From assembly GCA_052400625.1 (NCBI GenBank), contig JBQTGH010000009.1: a stretch of DNA of 64,000 nt; one strand, written 5' to 3'. The stretch's first letter is position 1; the number at the start of each line of letters is the position of its first letter. This stretch comes from Thermophagus sp052400625. Its GTDB lineage: Bacteria; Bacteroidota; Bacteroidia; Bacteroidales; Marinilabiliaceae. A program made the position numbers and the translations under genes. Positions 35,624 through 44,374 of the stretch are shown one piece after another. Below the pieces are notes generated by a model. It was not told the origin of the DNA, did not search any database, and was given only the letters and a program-made list of their open reading frames with translations.

Positions 35624-36484
35624 CTATAAAAAGCTCTCTTTAATTTGACGCACAAGCTTGGTTCCATCAGGATCAGCTTGTGTTTTGAGTTGACAAAAAT
35701 CTTCAGCCCATTTGGAAGTTCGAACTCGCAATGGGGGGTTTTCATTTTTCGCAACCGAGAAAACCACCTGCGCTACCTCTTGCCCAGTCTGATAAACTTG
35801 CTGTTCACTCTCGTTCGCCCGTTTCATGTTTCCTGCCATATATCTTTCAAAGATGGGCAAATATTCTCCTTTGGACAGCTGTCCCTCTACGGTGGTTTTA
35901 GCGACGGCGGAAGACATAAATTCGGTGGAAATACCGCCTGGTTCCACATTCGTAATTTTAATATTAAAAGCATCCGTCACATAGGTGGCCAATGCTTCAG
36001 CAAATCCTTCAACCGCAAATTTGGCACCACAATACAATTCATTAAAGGGTTGTCCCACAAGGCCCCCTACAGAAGATATATTGATGATATGTCCCTGCTT
36101 TTGTTTCCGCATAAAAGGTAAAACTGCACGGGTGCAAAATACCACACCCAAATAATTAGTATCGGTAATCCACCTAATCTCTTTCTCAGTGGATTGCTCT
36201 ACAGTCTTACCAAATCCGGCCCCGGCATTGTTCACTAAAACATCAATTCTTCCATCTTTAGCTATAATACTGTCCACCGCCGATTGAATCGTGGATAGGT
36301 CCGTAACATCCAGAGGTATGATCTCCATATTTAAATTCTCCTCCTCAATTATTTTTCGCAGTTTATCTCCCTTGTCGGGATTACGCATCGATGCATATAC
36401 TTTATAATGGTTCCGGCCAAACAAAACCGCACACTCAAATCCTACTCCCGAGGAAGTTCCCGTAATTAATACATTTTTTTTCAT
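35624..36484 (-). CDS. Short-chain dehydrogenase/reductase (classical SDR)
   Basis: 286 residues. Rossmann fold with TGTSSGVG (8-15), VLVNNAGAGFG, HIINISSVGG and the catalytic YCGAK. NADP(H) preferred, judging from basic ASMRNP after beta-2. The specific substrate is not evident. Convergent with the nitroreductase gene (70 nt gap). Confidence 0.92.
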   Translation of the reverse strand: MKKNVLITGTSSGVGFECAVLFGRNHYKVYASMRNPDKGDKLRKIIEEENLNMEIIPLDVTDLSTIQSAVDSIIAKDGRIDVLVNNAGAGFGKTVEQSTEKEIRWITDTNYLGVVFCTRAVLPFMRKQKQGHIINISSVGGLVGQPFNELYCGAKFAVEGFAEALATYVTDAFNIKITNVEPGGISTEFMSSAVAKTTVEGQLSKGEYLPIFERYMAGNMKRANESEQQVYQTGQEVAQVVFSVAKNENPPLRVRTSKWAEDFCQLKTQADPDGTKLVRQIKESFL

Positions 36485-37219
36485 TGTTTTGGTATTTATA
36501 AATCCTTTTGGAAATCTTAAACGAATCTTTATCTCTTTTCAATATCGTCACATTCCTAGTGTACAACGCTTCCGACAGACACTATTGATATCCGTTAAAA
36601 TCGGTGGTATTGGTAAATTGAAGGACTACGGCATCAATTTTCTTGTGGTATAAGCCAACGCTCTGGTTGTCCGAAAACAACCCCGTATGCAGGTAAACAT
36701 AGATGGATGAGTAGATTTTCTATTTTCTTGCATGCCCTCCGCGGCATGAATCTCCGGTGGACCACCAGCCTTATCAACATAAACCACAATGCCGGCGACG
36801 CCCCAAAAAGAACTTCATTCTGCTGTTCCTGAATCACATCCGGAAGTGGACAAATCCAGACCGATACCACTATTCAGGGAGCCAAAAACGACGAAATTAT
36901 GGTTCCGGCAAACAAGACCATTCTGAAAACTTGATTGGTTTTCATACGGTCGGACTCCTGGTAAAACATAATGGCATCAAACCCTATCCAAACACATGGA
37001 ACAGGGGGGGGGTAAAATCTCCAGGAATAAGACCATTATATCCAATTGGGGAAAAGTTCTATGCGCCTGCACCCACAGGGTTGATTCAGATAGATCCGTA
37101 TAGCAATTACGGAAATATTTTTCACAAAAGCGAATGATCCAATCTCAAGTCGTCACAAATTGAAGAGTATTGCTTTGTTTTCAGACAATATAAAAGTATT
37201 CGATAAGGGATAGGGCTTG
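36485..37219. other. Apparently decayed region with a run of nine G
   Basis: 735 nt with only short overlapping open frames on both strands and no family match (for example 36757-37137 plus). Composition is richer in GC than other spacers, suggesting former coding DNA. A G9 tract lies at 37004-37012. No promoter, RNA or repeat copy recognised. Confidence 0.4.
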
Positions 37220-37672
37220 TTACCATTCTTCAACTTTAATCTGTTTTTTGTCGGCCATTGCCTTTTTATCTTTAGATCTTCCGATGGCCAATCCCAATGT
37301 GAGTCCTATGGGTAACCCAAGAGCCAGAAAGACCATATTCCCTGTAATGGTTGACATCATGACGCCAAGTGGTAATCCGAAGATGGCCATTCCAAATGAG
37401 AGCCACATGTTTTGATAATATTTTTGTGGTGTGATACCCAGTCTTTCTTTGATTAATTTCAACACCTCCACGTAAAGTTTTTCCAAAAGCTTCAAAAGGT
37501 CTTTATCGCTTCCTTCATATGCATTTATTTCAACAATCTTATTATTGATCGTTTCTTGTAAATCGGCCGGGATCTCTCTTTTTTGCAATTCCGACAATAA
37601 AGACCCGACAACATCCCAGGCTCTTTGAAGTCTTTTGATGTCTGAAGTTCGTCTTTCAAGCTTTATAATCAT
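37220..37672 (-). CDS. Hypothetical membrane protein with coiled-coil N-half
   Basis: 150 residues from ATG 37672 (MIIKLERRTSDIKRLQ); a longer frame from 37714 adds 14 residues. Residues 1-85 are charged helices (DIKRLQRAWDVV, IVEINAYEGSDKDLLKLLEK); 90-135 hold two glycine-rich membrane segments (MAIFGLPLGVMMSTITGN, FLALGLPIGLTLGLAIG); basic tail. No family recognised. Single gene. Confidence 0.65.
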   Translation of the reverse strand: MIIKLERRTSDIKRLQRAWDVVGSLLSELQKREIPADLQETINNKIVEINAYEGSDKDLLKLLEKLYVEVLKLIKERLGITPQKYYQNMWLSFGMAIFGLPLGVMMSTITGNMVFLALGLPIGLTLGLAIGRSKDKKAMADKKQIKVEEW

Positions 37673-37714
37673 AGTTTTTATTAAAAAGGGCAAATATGCC
37701 GCTTGGCGAATCAA

Positions 37715-38019
37715 TTAATTTAGGGTCCAAAAATATAAAAACAAATGCATCTGACCTTTATTTCCAATATTCAAATTCCAAACGGGTGTATATCTATAAT
37801 AACTTTAATAATAACAACAACTGATTAAAGCTTGTAATTTGATTTTTCTTTTTACCTATCACTTCTCAGGGAAAAAGGACTTGATTGGCCGCATTACTTT
37901 TTCACACTTGAAAGCCAAACATTTTTTCTACGGCATAAAAAGGTTCTTTTACCAGCAAGCACCATCTCTTATCCAATCCCATTACTTTTTTTACCTTTGC
38001 GCTCTTAAAACTATCATCA
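37715..38019. other. Intergenic region with -7 element for the HAD gene
   Basis: TACCTTTG at 37992-37999 matches the Bacteroidetes -7 element, about 20 nt before the HAD start codon at 38020. No TTTG -33 partner is obvious. The rest shows nothing else. Confidence 0.4.
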
Positions 38020-38688
38020 ATGAACCGACCGACAAATATCCGTGCCGTATTTTTCGATATGGACGGCGTTTTATACGACAGCATGAAACACCATGTGGAA
38101 ACATGGGTTGTCGCTTTTAAAAAATTCGGAATAGATTTCCCCGAGAGGGCTTCCTACATGAACGAAGGCAGAACAGGAGACGATACAATACAAAAGGTGA
38201 TCCGGGAAGTCTCCGGCAGGGAAGCCACCTTGCAAGAGACAGAAGCAATATATGCTGAAAAAACGCGCCTGATGAATAAGATGCCCCCGGCAGCCATGAT
38301 TCCCGGTATGCAGGCTCTAATGCAGGAAATATGCAATAAAAATATCAGAGTGATAGTGGTTACAGGCTCGAAGCAACCGGCACTGCTCAACCGCCTCAAA
38401 AACGATTATGGTGTTGAGAAGGAGGATTTAGTTACCGGCTGGGATGTCAATCGATGCAAACCCGACCCGGAGCCATATGAAAAAGCGCTGCACAAAGCAG
38501 GCTGTTCTCCGTCGGAAGCTGTTGTCATTGAAAATGCACCATTAGGTGTCGAAGCAGCTGTTCAGGCAGGAATCTTTACAATTGCCATTAATACAGGTCC
38601 TTTGCCCGATGAGATTCTTCACGAATCGGGAGCCGGCACGGTGGTTAAAACAGCAGATGAAATTCGAAATTTTCTAAAGGCCATCTAA
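38020..38688 (+). CDS. HAD-superfamily phosphatase (beta-phosphoglucomutase-like)
   Basis: 222 residues. Motif I FFDMDGVLYDS (Asp13, Asp15), helical cap, motif II VVTGS, motif III Lys in NRCKPDPEPYEKAL, motif IV VIENAPLGVEAA. This subgroup acts on sugar phosphates or mutases; substrate not determined. Convergent with the PfkB gene, overlapping it by 4 nt at the stops. Confidence 0.92.
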   Translation: MNRPTNIRAVFFDMDGVLYDSMKHHVETWVVAFKKFGIDFPERASYMNEGRTGDDTIQKVIREVSGREATLQETEAIYAEKTRLMNKMPPAAMIPGMQALMQEICNKNIRVIVVTGSKQPALLNRLKNDYGVEKEDLVTGWDVNRCKPDPEPYEKALHKAGCSPSEAVVIENAPLGVEAAVQAGIFTIAINTGPLPDEILHESGAGTVVKTADEIRNFLKAI

Positions 38689-39587
38689 AGAACCGCGGTA
38701 GCAAAATCGTTAGAAATATAATTGTCTAGCGAAAGGCACACATTGGTCGAGAATTCAACAGCACCTTTGAGAATCTCTTTCCAGTGAGATAACTGCAGAC
38801 CGGTATCTCTCGACCGAATCAATCCATGGGCCATACCGGCATTAAAATTATCGCCGGCTCCGATGGTGCTCACCGGATCTATGGGATGGGCTTCCACAAA
38901 GATGCGCTCTCCATCAATCAAGGCATGAACACCATTGGCATTGGCGGTAATGATGGCATGCGCACCGCCGAATCGGATTTTATCCAAAGCCTCCTCTATG
39001 GTAATATCTCCGTAAATGGTTTGGAAATCCTCATCACTGCCCCGAACCAAATGTGCCAACTTGAAATTATCTTCTATGATGGGCCGGTAAACATCAATGC
39101 CATCCATATGGTTTTTCCGGAAATTAGGATCATAGATTAGAAAAACGCCACTGTTTCGGGCTTCTACAAGCAGCTCTCTGACTTTCGGACGCAACACCGG
39201 ATTAACCGCAAAAAAAGAGCCGAAAAGTAAAATATCTCCTGCTTGAAAGTCGGGCGTTTCAATTTGGAATCGATCATCCGGAAAATCTTTATACACCTGA
39301 TACCGGGCATTATTGTCCTGATCGAGAAATGCCAGTGCAACGGGTGTTTTTCCGGATGAGAAATGGTGAATCCACCGGGTACCCACCCCATTTTTCTCTA
39401 AAAAAGACAGAATGTTTCTCCCCACCTGATCGGCTCCAATCTCGCTAATCAACTCCACCTGATGACCTATTCTGGCCAGAGAAACCAATGCATTAAAAGC
39501 CGACCCGCCTGGCTGACTCGAGACAGGTCGATCCTCTTTAAAAACAACGTCCAATACAGTTTCGCCCAAGCCAAATATCCGTGCCAT
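38685..39587 (-). CDS. PfkB-family sugar kinase (fructokinase-like)
   Basis: 300 residues. Ribokinase fold with QPGGSAFNALVSLARIG near the N-terminus and the C-terminal active-site block VSTIGAGDNFNAGMAHGL (catalytic Asp). Phosphorylates a sugar such as fructose; exact substrate open. Downstream of the isochorismatase-like gene by 4 nt, in a minus-strand run SIS-hydrolase-PfkB. Confidence 0.9.
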   Translation of the reverse strand: MARIFGLGETVLDVVFKEDRPVSSQPGGSAFNALVSLARIGHQVELISEIGADQVGRNILSFLEKNGVGTRWIHHFSSGKTPVALAFLDQDNNARYQVYKDFPDDRFQIETPDFQAGDILLFGSFFAVNPVLRPKVRELLVEARNSGVFLIYDPNFRKNHMDGIDVYRPIIEDNFKLAHLVRGSDEDFQTIYGDITIEEALDKIRFGGAHAIITANANGVHALIDGERIFVEAHPIDPVSTIGAGDNFNAGMAHGLIRSRDTGLQLSHWKEILKGAVEFSTNVCLSLDNYISNDFATAVL

Positions 39588-39591
39588 CCTT

Positions 39592-40134
39592 CTATTTTAC
39601 CAGTTTGGAAATGGCTTTAAACGAATCTGTTCCGGCGACCCGACACAGCTCAAACAGCAAAGATTCAGCACTGGTAACAAGCACTCCTTCCTGCTGCATA
39701 CGAGTAATCGCGATGCGTTTGTTCTCCGGATTTCGTGAGGCCACACAATCCTCCACAACGACAGGCCTATAACCTCTTTCTATGAGATCAATGGCCGTTT
39801 GGAGCAGGCATATGTGCGCTTCAATACCTGCCAGAATAATAAATCTTTTGGTCGAAGTCTCAATCTTCTCCATGATGGCCGGGTCATCACAACAGCTGAA
39901 AGCGAGTTTCTCAAAGTGAGGATCCACTTTAACCATAGTCTCCAGCGATGGAATCGTATCGCCCAGTCCTTTTTTATACTGCTCGGTTACCACAAAGGGA
40001 ATTTCCAACACTTTTAACCCTTTGACCAATAATTGCATATTTTTCTCCAACAATTCGTAGTCGTGAATATGAGGAAACAGCCGCTCCTGTACATCCACCA
40101 CCATAGCCAGTGACTGATCTTTTAATATTCTCAT
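39592..40134 (-). CDS. Isochorismatase-family cysteine hydrolase
   Basis: 180 residues. Catalytic triad visible: Asp14 (MVVDVQ), Lys76 (HFEKLAFS) and Cys109 (GIEAHICLLQTA), with the usual cis-peptide region before Cys. Family members cleave amides, isochorismate or nicotinamide; the YcaC-like look here does not define a substrate. 4 nt from the PfkB gene. Confidence 0.9.
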   Translation of the reverse strand: MRILKDQSLAMVVDVQERLFPHIHDYELLEKNMQLLVKGLKVLEIPFVVTEQYKKGLGDTIPSLETMVKVDPHFEKLAFSCCDDPAIMEKIETSTKRFIILAGIEAHICLLQTAIDLIERGYRPVVVEDCVASRNPENKRIAITRMQQEGVLVTSAESLLFELCRVAGTDSFKAISKLVK

Positions 40135-40252
40135 ACTTTTTTAGTTTATGTTTTTTAGTGGTTCGTTCAAAGTTTCTAGTAATTGGGTTCGGGTTTCAGA
40201 ATTGTGAATTCCATCTCCTGCCAACCCAATCGCCGAACAATCTATCTCCCGA

Positions 40253-40864
40253 TCACTCTAATCCTGCTGCCTTTCGGGATTTGTCACCCAGATATCCACC
40301 GTGGTGTCGCAGGGCATAATCGTGATTGGAAAAACCGATACGTTTCATCATCAGGACAACGAGAACATCGCCAATCACAGTCATGGTGGTAGTAGAGGTC
40401 GTAGGTGTTAGTCCCAATGCACACACTTCCGGGGGATTGCCGGTAAAGAGGCATGCCGAAGCAGCTTCGGCCAGTAAAGATTCCTTATTCCCGGTAATAA
40501 CAATAAAAGGGATACCTGGACGAAGCCCCTTGGCCAGATCAATCAGCTCTAGAATTTCTCGTGTCTTACCCGAATTGGAAATCAACAACATGACATCATT
40601 TTCCTGGACCACCCCCAGGTCGCCATGCTGCGCTTCGCTGGGATGCAGAAAAACAGAGGGAGTTCCCGTACTGCTAAAGGTGGTGGCCATGTTAATGGCA
40701 ATTTGCCCGGCTTTCCCCATCCCGCTGGTAATGAGTTTGCCTTTTCTGTTGTGCACATATTCGTAAATAAGGTCAAGCGCTTTTCCGAATTCGTCGGTAA
40801 TGGGAATAGAAGCAACCGCCTGCGCTTCAATGTTCAAGAGTGACTGTATTTCCTGTTTATGCAT
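40253..40864 (-). CDS. SIS-domain sugar-phosphate isomerase (KpsF/GutQ-like, no CBS domains)
   Basis: 203 residues from ATG 40864; the frame is open further upstream without similarity. SIS fold with GKLITSGMGKAGQIA, MATTFSSTGTPSVFLHPSEA, HGDLGVV and LLISNSGKTREILEL; ALGLTPTTSTTTMTVIGD is typical of arabinose-5-phosphate isomerases. The paired CBS domains of KdsD/KpsF are missing, as in shorter homologues. Likely interconverts aldose and ketose phosphates. Lies 110 nt after selD on the same strand. Confidence 0.88.
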   Translation of the reverse strand: MHKQEIQSLLNIEAQAVASIPITDEFGKALDLIYEYVHNRKGKLITSGMGKAGQIAINMATTFSSTGTPSVFLHPSEAQHGDLGVVQENDVMLLISNSGKTREILELIDLAKGLRPGIPFIVITGNKESLLAEAASACLFTGNPPEVCALGLTPTTSTTTMTVIGDVLVVLMMKRIGFSNHDYALRHHGGYLGDKSRKAAGLE

Positions 40865-40973
40865 TATAAAGATTTTAAGTTTATGAGTAAAGAACGAAAG
40901 GTAGCCTGACCACCTCACTGAAAATTTAAGGTAAAAATAGGAAAAAGAAAGGGAATAACTGTGACGTATGGCA

Positions 40974-42023
40974 TTACTCCAGATAAATGGACTTTCGTGT
41001 TTTGGGCAGGACTTCTCCAATTATGGCCGCCTGAGAAAGCCCCTTACTCGCTTTCAGTTCGTTGAGAACCGCCTCTGCTTTCTCCTGGGGTACGCACATC
41101 AAAAGACCGCCTGAAGTCTGAGCATCCGTAGCCAGCATTTTCAGGTGGGGTTCGGCCGATTTGGCCACATGCAGTGAGGATTGAACAAAATCAAGATTCC
41201 GGAAGGCAGCACCGGGGATGCAACCATCATAAGCCAACTGTTCGGCCTGACTGATTATTGGCAACGCCTTGCTTTTGATGGCCAAACTCACCCCACTGGC
41301 CTGTGCCATCTTAAGGGCATGGCCCAACAATCCGAAACCGGTGACATCGGTAGCACATTTAATACCATGACGCACCATGACATCCCGCCCCACATTATTG
41401 AGCATTTTCATCTGATCGAGCGCAGTTCTATATGCCTCTTCGCGGGCCATATTCAACCGTTTGGCAGCCACCATAACACCAATTCCCAAAGGCTTGGTAA
41501 GAACCAGGATATCGCCCGGCCGTGCCGCCGCATTAGTTATCAGCTTTTCTGGATGAATCGTACCGACCACTGCAAGCCCGTATTTGGGCGGATGATCTTC
41601 AATGGTATGACCGCCCATAATCAGCGCTCCGGCCTCTTTTACTTTGTTATAACCACCCTCCAAAATCTTCGCAAAGACCGACAAAGGCATCTCCACAGTA
41701 GAGAACATCACCAGATTCAAAGCCAACAAAGGGGTTCCACCCATGGCATAAACATCACTCAAAGCATTGGTGGCAGCAATCTCGCCAAATTCAAATGGAT
41801 CGGAACAAATTGGAGGGAAAAAATCGGTCGTAAAAATCAGTGCCGTTTCATCATTGAGTTTGTAAACCCCTGCATCATCATGCGTCTCTATATCAACCAT
41901 TATATTAGGATGGTGCATCTGTGGCAACTTGGATAAGATACCGGCCAGTTCTCCTGGGGGCAATTTGGCGGAACATCCACCATATTCAACGGTTTTCAGC
42001 AAATCGAAATCCATACTTTTCAT
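40974..42023 (-). CDS. selD: Selenide, water dikinase (selenophosphate synthetase)
   Basis: 349 residues. Makes selenophosphate from selenide and ATP. Active site VEYGGCSAK with Cys17 and Lys20 (a TGT codon, so not selenocysteine). FTTDFFPPICSDPFEFGEIAATNALSDVYAMGG and GHTIEDHPPKYGLAVVG are family blocks. Last gene of a selenium operon with mnmH, yedF, a cysteine desulfurase-like gene and a DUF3343 gene; two tandem repeats separate it from the DUF3343 gene. Confidence 0.96.
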   Translation of the reverse strand: MKSMDFDLLKTVEYGGCSAKLPPGELAGILSKLPQMHHPNIMVDIETHDDAGVYKLNDETALIFTTDFFPPICSDPFEFGEIAATNALSDVYAMGGTPLLALNLVMFSTVEMPLSVFAKILEGGYNKVKEAGALIMGGHTIEDHPPKYGLAVVGTIHPEKLITNAAARPGDILVLTKPLGIGVMVAAKRLNMAREEAYRTALDQMKMLNNVGRDVMVRHGIKCATDVTGFGLLGHALKMAQASGVSLAIKSKALPIISQAEQLAYDGCIPGAAFRNLDFVQSSLHVAKSAEPHLKMLATDAQTSGGLLMCVPQEKAEAVLNELKASKGLSQAAIIGEVLPKTRKSIYLE

Positions 42024-42044
42024 CCGTATAAATTTTATCTATGT

Positions 42045-42125
42045 TATTGGTCGAATGGAACTCACATGGCTTAGCCAAATTTATACATGTCCTTTTGTGG
42101 CAAAAGTCGCCATGCTCGTTTCATC
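42045..42125 (-). repeat. Dispersed hairpin repeat, copy D
   Basis: Minus-strand reading: GATGAAACGAGCATGGC ... GCCATGTGAGTTCCATTCGA + CCAATA. The arms CATGGC/GCCATG keep pairing although both differ from copies A, C and E (CATGAC/GTCATG), a compensatory change. First of two copies between selD and the DUF3343 gene. Confidence 0.8.
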
Positions 42126-42147
42126 AGTATAAAAATTGGTTAATCCA

Positions 42148-42226
42148 TTGGTCTGATGGAACTCGCATGACTCGGGGTTTATACATACTCTTTTGTGACA
42201 ATCTCATACTGTCATGCTCGTTTCAT
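42148..42226 (-). repeat. Dispersed hairpin repeat, copy E
   Basis: Minus-strand reading: GATGAAACGAGCATGACAGT ... AGTCATGCGAGTTCCATCAG. Arms GCATGAC / GTCATGC pair perfectly. In the same orientation as copy D, 22 nt away. Confidence 0.8.
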
Positions 42227-42377
42227 CCCCAAAAACTACTCTTTGCAGTTTATGGTTCTTTATTTTCTTCGTTCTCCGCATGAATTAAAAACAAACTCAA
42301 CCCAAAGCATTTGCATATCATATCCACTCTGTTATTCCACCATCAAGGCTAGGAATCCGATTAAAGTTCCCTATAGC

Positions 42378-42596
42378 TCACGACAATTCCTCATCATGCA
42401 TTTCAAAGGGGATGTTATTTTCTACAAAAAGAGCTGAGCATTTTTCCACATCCTTGGCATCAACCAAAACACACATGCCACACTCTGACGATATATGTTC
42501 AGGCACCGGGATAACCCGACTCTTAATACCCTTTGCTTGACAAATTTTTTCTGCTTTCATCACTTTATGCACATTGGGAAAAAGAAATAGTTGCAT
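42378..42596 (-). CDS. DUF3343 protein, putative Se/S carrier
   Basis: 72 residues, single-domain DUF3343: VHKVMKAEKICQAKGIKSRVIPVPEHISSECGMCV. The SECGMCV Cys pair is the expected Se/S-handling site. DUF3343 genes are often found with selD, yedF and csd-like genes, as here. 23 nt after the desulfurase-like gene. Confidence 0.9.
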   Translation of the reverse strand: MQLFLFPNVHKVMKAEKICQAKGIKSRVIPVPEHISSECGMCVLVDAKDVEKCSALFVENNIPFEMHDEELS

Positions 42597-42619
42597 GAAC
42601 GAAAAAATTTAAAAATTTA

Positions 42620-43747
42620 TTATGACAAAACCAGTTCCAGCACTTCAGCGAGGCTCTCCAAGTCGCCATCCGTATGCCAGGGGGACAGTGCAAAACGTGC
42701 GGAGCCAGCCGGGAATGATTTTAAATACCGATGGGCCATGGGAGCACAATGCAATCCTGATCGTATTTCGATCCGGAACCTGTCATAAAGGCGTCGTGCC
42801 ATCGTGGAGGGTGGCACAGATGGATGCACAATGGAAAAGACACCTCCCTGATGCTGAAAATCCTCGGCGGCAAGCACTCGCACACCTTTTATATGGGCAA
42901 TGCGTTGCAGCATCATCATGAAACCATCGGCCGACCAAAACTTGTCCGGTTTATGGCTCAGCGCTGCCAGCAATCCGGCAAGACCTACCGTATTGGGCGT
43001 TCCCGCCTCATACTTATCCGGCATAAAGGAGGGCATTTCAAAGCTTTCGGAACGACTACCCGTACCACCAAATATCAAAGGGGATAACTGTTCGGGATTT
43101 CTCACAAAAAATCCGCCTGTGCCGGTGGGGCCCAACAGGCCTTTGTGTCCCGTAAAAGCAATATAATCAACTCCCCATTTGTCGCCCTCAACGGTCACTC
43201 CTCCCAACGATTGCGTAACATCAACCGCCAATGGGATCGAGCCAATATAAGAACGGATCTCCTGCAGGGGTTGAATCACACCATTCACATTACTTTGATG
43301 ATTTACTATTACCAACCGACAGTCAGAAGACAACACTTCGGGGATCTTTTCAGGTATAATACGGCCATCTTTTCCTGCCGGCAACACTTTCCATCGTATT
43401 CTGCCGGCTTGAGCCAACCGCTCAAGGGGCCGCATCACAGCATTATGTTCCAGAGGTGAGATTAATACTTCGCATTGGTTCAGCTCCAAACCCGTAATGA
43501 TGGTATTTAAGGCCGTGGTGGCATTGGGCGTAAACGCAATGTTTCCTGATTCGGAAACGCCCAACACCTCGGCCATGGCATTGCGGCACTCTTCAACTAT
43601 GCCGGACGTTTGAAAGACTCGTCCATAGGCCGCCCTGCCGTAGGTTCCACCGATCTCACGAAGAAAGCGACTCATCGCTTCTCCCACTTCGACAGGCTTA
43701 GGCCAGCTGGTGCTGGCATTATCAAAATATGTATTGCTAAACTCCAT
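42620..43747 (-). CDS. Class V aminotransferase / cysteine desulfurase-like (selenium operon)
   Basis: 375 residues. PLP-dependent fold with YFDNASTSWPKP, FTPNATTALNTII, SPLEHNAVMRPL, VDVTQSLGG and the PLP lysine in FTGHKGLLGPTGTGG. Family acts as cysteine desulfurase or selenocysteine lyase; neighbours (yedF, selD, mnmH) suggest it mobilises selenium for selenophosphate synthesis. 6 nt from yedF. Confidence 0.9.
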   Translation of the reverse strand: MEFSNTYFDNASTSWPKPVEVGEAMSRFLREIGGTYGRAAYGRVFQTSGIVEECRNAMAEVLGVSESGNIAFTPNATTALNTIITGLELNQCEVLISPLEHNAVMRPLERLAQAGRIRWKVLPAGKDGRIIPEKIPEVLSSDCRLVIVNHQSNVNGVIQPLQEIRSYIGSIPLAVDVTQSLGGVTVEGDKWGVDYIAFTGHKGLLGPTGTGGFFVRNPEQLSPLIFGGTGSRSESFEMPSFMPDKYEAGTPNTVGLAGLLAALSHKPDKFWSADGFMMMLQRIAHIKGVRVLAAEDFQHQGGVFSIVHPSVPPSTMARRLYDRFRIEIRSGLHCAPMAHRYLKSFPAGSARFALSPWHTDGDLESLAEVLELVLS

Positions 43748-43753
43748 GGCAGT

Positions 43754-44374
43754 CTATAAGTAGACGACGTGCCCTGCTTCGGCTAGGAGCGTGGCAATCT
43801 GATACATATTACTGATTCGACCGACACCTACTTTGCTTTTCACCTGGTAAAAATCAACACATGTTCCGCAAACAATAATGCTCACCCCCCGGTCTTCCAA
43901 TTCTCCCAAGGCCAAAGCAGTATCCGACCCTTCCAAGGTCAAATGAATTCCACTGTTATACATAATGATGTGGGTAGGCAAATGCTCCATCCCCTTCAAC
44001 GCATTTAAATAACCTCTGACCAACAAATTCCCCAAATCGGCATCTCCCTCTCCCATTTGAGCGCTCCGGGCCACCACAACATAATCGGTGGAGGGTGCCG
44101 GCACCCCCGGAACGGAGCAATACGCTTCCGGATTGTGATCTGCCTGATCTGAAGTCTCGGCCGGCTTGGTCACTTCAATAAAATATTCTTTTCCTTTTTG
44201 TTCTGCCACGGGATTTGCACCCAAATCGGAAAGAAAACTCATCAAATTTTGATAGGACGTTTCATTATCCGTGATAATCAACGCTTTTTCACCTTCTTTC
44301 ACCTCTCTCAAGCCATTTCTGGCCATAATAAGGGGTTCAGGACAAAGATGTCCCTTGGTATCTATTGTAAACAT
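43754..44374 (-). CDS. yedF: Selenium-metabolism sulfurtransferase-like protein YedF
   Basis: 206 residues. N-terminal TusA/SirA domain (DTKGHLCPEPLIMAR with Cys11), then a DsrE/F-like domain (DYVVVARSAQMGEGDADLG, IVCGTCVDFYQV with two Cys). This fused layout is the YedF selenium-associated type. Probably relays Se as a persulfide-like group. Its start overlaps the 3' end of mnmH by 13 nt. Confidence 0.93.
   Translation of the reverse strand: MFTIDTKGHLCPEPLIMARNGLREVKEGEKALIITDNETSYQNLMSFLSDLGANPVAEQKGKEYFIEVTKPAETSDQADHNPEAYCSVPGVPAPSTDYVVVARSAQMGEGDADLGNLLVRGYLNALKGMEHLPTHIIMYNSGIHLTLEGSDTALALGELEDRGVSIIVCGTCVDFYQVKSKVGVGRISNMYQIATLLAEAGHVVYL

Noticed and set aside
36757..37137. 126-codon open frame in the decayed region
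   Set aside because: No recognisable domain, overlaps other random frames, passes through a G9 tract; treated as non-coding remnant.
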